Shown: positions 58,736 through 64,000 of the stretch, piece by piece
Numbering within the stretch: the stretch's first letter is position 1
Layout: the number at the start of each line of letters is the position of its first letter
Source: Diadema setosum
Taxonomy: Eukaryota > Echinodermata > Echinoidea > Diadematoida > Diadematidae
Assembly (NCBI RefSeq): GCF_964275005.1
Contig: NC_092694.1
Location: 37,149,542-37,213,541 of the forward strand
Direction: 5' to 3'
DNA length: 64,000 bases
Program-made: the position numbers and the translations under genes
The notes under the pieces: generated by a model
Told to the model about the DNA's origin: nothing
Databases searched by the model: none
What the model saw: the letters and a program-made list of their open reading frames with translations, nothing else

Positions 58736-61028
58736 AAACAATTGAAACATTGTACCAGAGTGAAATAGCCCTTCTCGTGACTTTTACCCACAAGTGGAAC
58801 AAAAGCTCCGTTACCTGTTAATGTTGTAAGTTCAGCAACCTCGCAAAGTTCATAAGTACATGCCTCAACAACATTATTATCTGTGATATTTCCTTCATTT
58901 ATAGTTCTTTCTTTCATCCCTCTATCAGTCCTCATATTATTCCTCTCTTCTGCCGGTTTTATCTGCTGGTTTACACCACCTTCTTTGTCATTTATATAAA
59001 ATCTATATGTCTATATTAACTTGCTCGTCGGCAATTTCAAGTACGAATGTCAATTCCTGATAAACTCTTTACAACTTACTAGTTGGGTGCTACCCCTCCC
59101 TCTCTCCCTCTCTCTCTCTCTCTCTCTATCTATCTCCCTTTCATCCTGTCTTTCAATCTATCACTCTTTTCTGAATGTGAATGCATCTTGACGGCATTTA
59201 AAAGGGTGATTGAAGACATCCACATACAAGAAACGCAAAGTAAACATCTTTGACACATTTCGTCACAACATCAGACATGTTATGATTTTATTCAAGAAGT
59301 TAATGCTCATTTTAGCTAACTTCTATTCCTTTTTTTTTTCAAACAATACATGGCGAGCGCCTCACTAAAGAAATAATCAAAACACATTCTGTTTGACAAT
59401 AAACAATCTTTAAATTTCAGTTTGGAATATCGTCGAGAAAGATATGCACTTTACAACTTTTTCCGTCACTTTAAAAACGAGATATTCGTTGGTAAGCATC
59501 CAGTATTGTCCAGTATAGATTTGCAACGAGTCTAAGATGTTAGTTCGATTAAGCAGATGTAAACCATTCGTTATACACAAAAACGTGCGACATTGATAAC
59601 CCAGTAGCAATGCAACCCTGGGAGGGATTGACATTAATTGAAAAATATTCCCGACTGGCATCGCAGGACAGATGCGCCTATGAATGCGAACCTTGACATT
59701 AAGCATGTTAAGCAATAATAATAATTTTAAAAATCGTCTTTCTTCTTGAAATTTTCTTGTATTCCACCTCCTACAACCCCATAACCAAACAGAAAAAAGA
59801 AGAAGAAGAAGAAGAAGAAGAAAGTTTCAGGTAAGAGTGGCAACTTATACATACGATGATGTTGTGTTGTGTCACTCTTACGTTGTTACCAAATCACAAT
59901 GTGTTATTTTCACCGTTGTCCCTTTACCAACAAACAGGGGAATCAAATACACTTGATACATGATTTACAGTTCACGGTGGTTTGCTACCGCATTGGACAT
60001 TTGTCTTCTTACAAATGACGTCAGATTAGATTCGTCAAAAAGAGAACTCGTTCAGGTATAAATGAATCAATCTACTTCATAGGATTGCCATTTTCTCTAT
60101 CCTTGCATAATGCATACATGAAGCCACTCACCCCGATGAAATAAACAAAAACATCTATCATTGTATATAGAAAGAATCAACTATAGCAATAAAATGTATC
60201 CATTAAATTGGCATTCGTATACATTCTCCATAATCGTAATAATACAAATATGATGTCTTGTGGGCAGGTTGAAGATTCGAGGAAGTACTGCAAATTTGAT
60301 TACTGCACATACATGACATAAAACACCAAACCGCTGCAGAGAAGATCAATCTACATGGTAGGAACCAAGACACTTTTTGTGTTCAGATATATTTGTGCGA
60401 TCAATAGTGAAAAGGAATACAAGTGTAATCTTGATCCCACACACAAACGGACGATCATCGTGAATATAAACTGATGCATACATAAAACTACAAATACTAC
60501 CCTTTCCCCGAAGAAAGGAAAATTGAAAGCGGATAAAACATACTCTTCTCTATATGATATTTCATTCCAGCAGCATAAGTATGTATATTACCCATAAATA
60601 ATGTACCTTATATTCCTATTAATAAGATGTACTTTTATAAATAGATCTACGTCTGTAAATACTAAGAAACTAATTCAATTTACTTTTTTTAACTTGTATA
60701 TGCATCTAGAAAAAAAATAACGTGTATGTTGTAAAGCTATACTGCGGACATGACACGTGGAAAGGAAAATACATTTTGTGAAGTAGCGTTAATCAACTTG
60801 TTAGATAAAAACTTATACACACACACCGATGCACACGCACACACAGTCTATTCAAATTTCTCGCATACCTGAATATTTTTGATACCATTTATCTAAATCA
60901 TGATAAAGATAATTTTGTAGATAAAAATAGCAACGAATTATCATATTTGACCTTTCTCCTGAATCAGAGAGTAACCATAATTCAAAAGCGTGTATTCATA
61001 GTGTCAAGAACGATAAAAATTGTAAACC
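58736..61028. other. Intergenic
   Basis: A (CT)n run lies at 59095-59140, and (GAA)n at 59798-59822. No gene is recognised. Confidence 0.45.
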
Positions 61029-61677
61029 TATACCGGGTGTCCCCCCCCCCCAAAAAAAAAGCGGAACGGTGGATTTTCAGTAACTTGCGTTCTAAAAGTG
61101 ATATATTTTTTGACATTATCAGAAAGAGCATCTTCCGCAGAAGACCATGATACCAAAATCATTAAATTTGGTTCAGTACTTTTTATTCTACGCCAATTTC
61201 TGTTAATGCAGTCATTTTCAATTTTTTGCGACTTATGAGATAATAATTTGGGTGCGACACGCGTTCCATACGGTGAAATGTGCTAAGCTCGTTGATCCGT
61301 GTCAACAAAAGATAACGCTTTCATATTGGGAGCGCGCGCACACACACACACACACTGTTTTTTCCTGGCCCGTGCCCAATGTGAAAGCTGTATCTTTTGT
61401 TGACATGGATCACCGAGCTTACACAATATTCACCGTATGGATCGCGTGTCGCACTCAAATTATAATCTCTTAAGTCGCAAAAATCCGGCGAAATTTGACA
61501 ATGACTGCATTTTCAGAAATAGGCGTAGAATAAAAAGTACTGAACCAAATTTAATGGTTTTGGTATCATAGTCTTCTGCGGAAGAAACTCTTTCTAACGA
61601 TGTCAAAAGATATATAACTTTTAGACCGCAAGGTACTGAAAATCCACCGTTCCGCTTTTTTTGGGACACCCCGTATA
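61029..61677. mobile_element. Foldback element with ~300-bp arms, TA target
   Basis: TA then TACCGGGTGTCCC at the left; GGGACACCCCGTA then TA at the right. Arms of about 300 bp pair almost throughout (e.g. AGCGGAACGGTGGATTTTCA and its complement). The loop holds CGCGCGCACACACACACACA. It has Tc1/mariner-like ends. Confidence 0.9.
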
Positions 61678-61790
61678 ATTCTGTTATTTGCTGGCTTCCA
61701 TGAGTGGAAAAGTTAAATCTCGCAAGATTCTAACTTCAATACGAAATAACTGCTTGTCTGACTATGGGACATTGTACCAATCAAACTTAA

Positions 61791-62620
61791 AGGCCGTGTC
61801 ACACCATTCCGGGCAAGCTACGCGGGCTTGTGAAGAGGAGGTAGTTTCCAGCACGTAGAAGATTTTCAGAACAAGAATGCTTGCAATTTTCATTCATGCC
61901 TTGTCATACCGTACGGGGGAAGTTTTGCGGCTTTACTTGCGGGGAAACAAATTTACTCCCCGGAGCTCTCCGCAGTTGGTCCGCACCTGACAGTATCTAG
62001 CGCGTAGTTGCCCGGAGGTGCTCATTCAAGTCCGATTTAACCGCAGCCAAGTTTTGAGCATGACCAAAACTTTTTCCGGGTGAGTCGCGGGAATGCCCGT
62101 AGAGGTCCACGCAGAACGCCAGTAGGAGGCCTTTAGCGGCAGCATTTCCCAGGCAACTCCCACGCAGGTACTTCGCAGTCCCGTATGCAGCCAAGATAAT
62201 GAAATTCTGTGGGATTTCAGCCATTCCATTAGAGGAATTCCTTCACTGAGTTGTCAGCCCCCACGCGACTGGTACAAAGGTCACACAGTATACTCGCAAG
62301 TATAATTTAAGTAGAACGCGTCCAGCAAGTAAGACACACGCGTTGACTCTCTCAAATCCTTTTCCGCCATCAGGAATGTCTGGTATGCTAGAAAATCCCT
62401 ACACGTAACAAGCCCGAGTAGCTTGCCCGGAAAGGTGTGACAGGGCCTAAACACGGTTGCGGGTAAAAAAAAAAAATATGCGTGCGCACCTCCGGGCGAC
62501 TACGGTTGAGATACATGCTAGGTACTGTCATGTGCGGATCATCTACGGTGACCTCCGGGTAGTCAAAATTGTTTTTTGCAAGTCGCACGCAAGGCGTGCC
62601 CGGAAAGGTGTGACACGGCC
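61791..62620. mobile_element. GC-rich TTAA element with GCGGGCAAGC words
   Basis: TTAA at 61787 and 62621. Left AGGCCGTGTCACACC then TTCCGGGCA; right TGCCCGGAAAGGTGTGACAC then GGCC. A second right-end copy lies inside at 62417-62447 (CTTGCCCGGAAAGGTGTGAC, AGGGCCT). Words such as CTTGCGGGGA, CCCGGAG, CTCCGGG and ACGCAGG repeat between. No coding sequence. Confidence 0.8.
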
Positions 62621-62698
62621 TTAAATATGCTAAACGAATTAATGTTAGCGTGCTGTACATGAATTCTTCTTTTTTTTTTTTTGTAATCATTGCCGTAC

Positions 62699-63151
62699 TT
62701 AAAGGGGCATTCCGGACGATTTTCATAATTTCACATCATGTGATACATAAATCAACAGCTCCATGTATAGATTCCTGGAATTTATTGTGGTCCTTGAGCA
62801 GAGAAACCAACAAATTGAAAATCTTAAACAAATTACACTGAACAGTGTTGATGACATCAGAGCCTCATATATTATAGAAATGTAGCAATGTAATTTCATT
62901 ACAAAACCGCTTGCTCAACAAGTTCACCTGTGAAAAATCTATGCATGCCTTCTTTTGTTCTGCTTCCTTGAGCCCCAACTCATACATTCTTATGATGAGG
63001 CATGTCATCATCCTTGTTCATTGCAATTTGTTAGATTTTGAAAACATTCCTCATCCCGATCACTATGAATTCTGAAACTCTATACTCAGTGAAACTAATT
63101 TATAGTTGTTCAAATGTAAAAATCTGAAAATCATTCAGAGGTCCCCTTTAA
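62699..63151. mobile_element. TTAAAGGGGCATTCC MITE, full copy (453 bp)
   Basis: TTAAAGGGGCATTCCGGAC at the left; GAGGTCCCCTTTAA at the right. The first 260 bp recurs at 53265-53528. TIRs are short (about 10-14 bp). Confidence 0.75.
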
Positions 63152-64000
63152 TCTCTTACGCAACCATTTGACCGACCATGTGACCTGGCATACAAAAGTA
63201 TTATTCTGCACCTGGGTTGGAAAACAATATTTGTCATGCCTTGCTGGTCAAAAGTGATCCAAGTGATATAACTTTCTGTAAACCTTGATGAAAGCACGCA
63301 ACCTCTCGTTTCCTTTTCCCCTTTCTTCTATCAGGGAGGTGAGGCACCTCCCTGCTTCTATCTTATTTCCACGCAAGACAACCCTCCCTCCTATTTTTCC
63401 TATATGTATTATGTATAAGGGCTGCAAGAAAATCAAAACATCACTCTTAAGCTGTAACCCTTCTATTATTCGTTGTATCGATGCTACATTTTGTTACACA
63501 TTGTAAACAGAGTGGAAACAACTAATGTATATAATTTTACCATGATATCAACAATGTGTGTACACATATACATATGCGCATGTACAGCGATAATACAGGA
63601 ACCAATAAATCAAATCAAATAAAAATTTAAATTTTATCATTTCAAGCTCAATTTGTAATATTGGCATGCTAAAATTTACAAATCACATAAATCAGAACAC
63701 AAAAATAGAAAGAAAAGAATTACAAAAAGCAAACATAAGCATGTGACCGAACCGACAAAAGAAAACAGAACTTCCATTAACATTTCTATTGGGCCACTTT
63801 GATATCTGAAAAATAATTTCGGCAATTTTCGCTCGACTGAAATTGAAAGATTTTATCAATTTACAGAGGGGATAGCATGTTACATGCACAACTAATTTTC
63901 ACCAAGGAAATAATATCAACTCAATCATGACCTGGAATTATACCGTTGTAAAGAATGCTTCCAATACCATTGATATCCTTAGGACTACCGGGCTTTAGAA
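63152..64000. other. Intergenic to window end
   Basis: AT-rich. A palindrome-like GAGGTGAGGCACCTCCC lies near 63338. No gene, TIR or tandem repeat is supported. Confidence 0.4.

Overview
The window is eukaryotic nuclear DNA, AT-rich, gene-poor and repeat-dense, most likely from a marine invertebrate deuterostome. An echinoderm is the best guess. The clues are a metazoan AID/APOBEC-like deaminase, a BEL/Pao retroelement, a jockey/CR1-type LINE, many TTAA- and TA-flanked miniature elements, and introns with GT/AG sites. No rRNA, intact tRNA, CRISPR array or bacterial-style operon is present. The species cannot be fixed by eye.

Layout. 0-5 kb holds a short inverted-word element, a 170-bp tandem repeat with octamer motifs, and a degenerate ~215-bp satellite (about 1.56-4.62 kb). 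6.3-6.9 kb has one exon with a MADF-like domain on the minus strand. 6.9-12.6 kb is a nest of inverted short-word arrays with a foldback SINE inside. 13.1-16.3 kb is a 3.2-kb TIR element with eight copies of GTAACGTGAGTTACC and a palindromic SINE dimer inserted in it, followed by a TA-flanked MITE. 17.2-18.4 kb carries the most interesting host gene: an AID/APOBEC-like cytidine deaminase on the minus strand, with one in-frame stop. 18.7-27.3 kb is a young BEL/Pao LTR retrotransposon. 27.3-29.5 kb has tandem repeats with RFX X-box-like sites. 29.5-38.3 kb is a mosaic of GC-rich word elements, a 405-bp segment present twice, a 5'-truncated LINE and a set of interleaved inverted arrays built on CGAGACCGACACT. 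41.4-41.8 kb has one unrecognised exon. 43.2-45.0 kb is a GC-ended TIR element with a THAP-like zinc-finger start. 46-49 kb is two tandem repeat blocks and a TTAA MITE. 50.5-56.7 kb has two copies of a 1.5-kb TIR element built from GAATTTGAATG words, plus another TTAA MITE. 61.0-63.2 kb has a foldback TA element, a GC-rich TTAA element with two possible right ends, and a TTAA MITE.

The strongest window-wide pattern is that about a dozen unrelated elements share one plan: a short word, different in each element, repeated many times near one end and repeated in inverted orientation near the other. These look like non-autonomous DNA transposons whose subterminal repeats have been homogenised separately in each family. 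Only the deaminase, the MADF-domain exon, the THAP-like fragment, the 41.5-kb exon and the retroelement reading frames have real coding support. Most other open frames are chance or repeat-derived.
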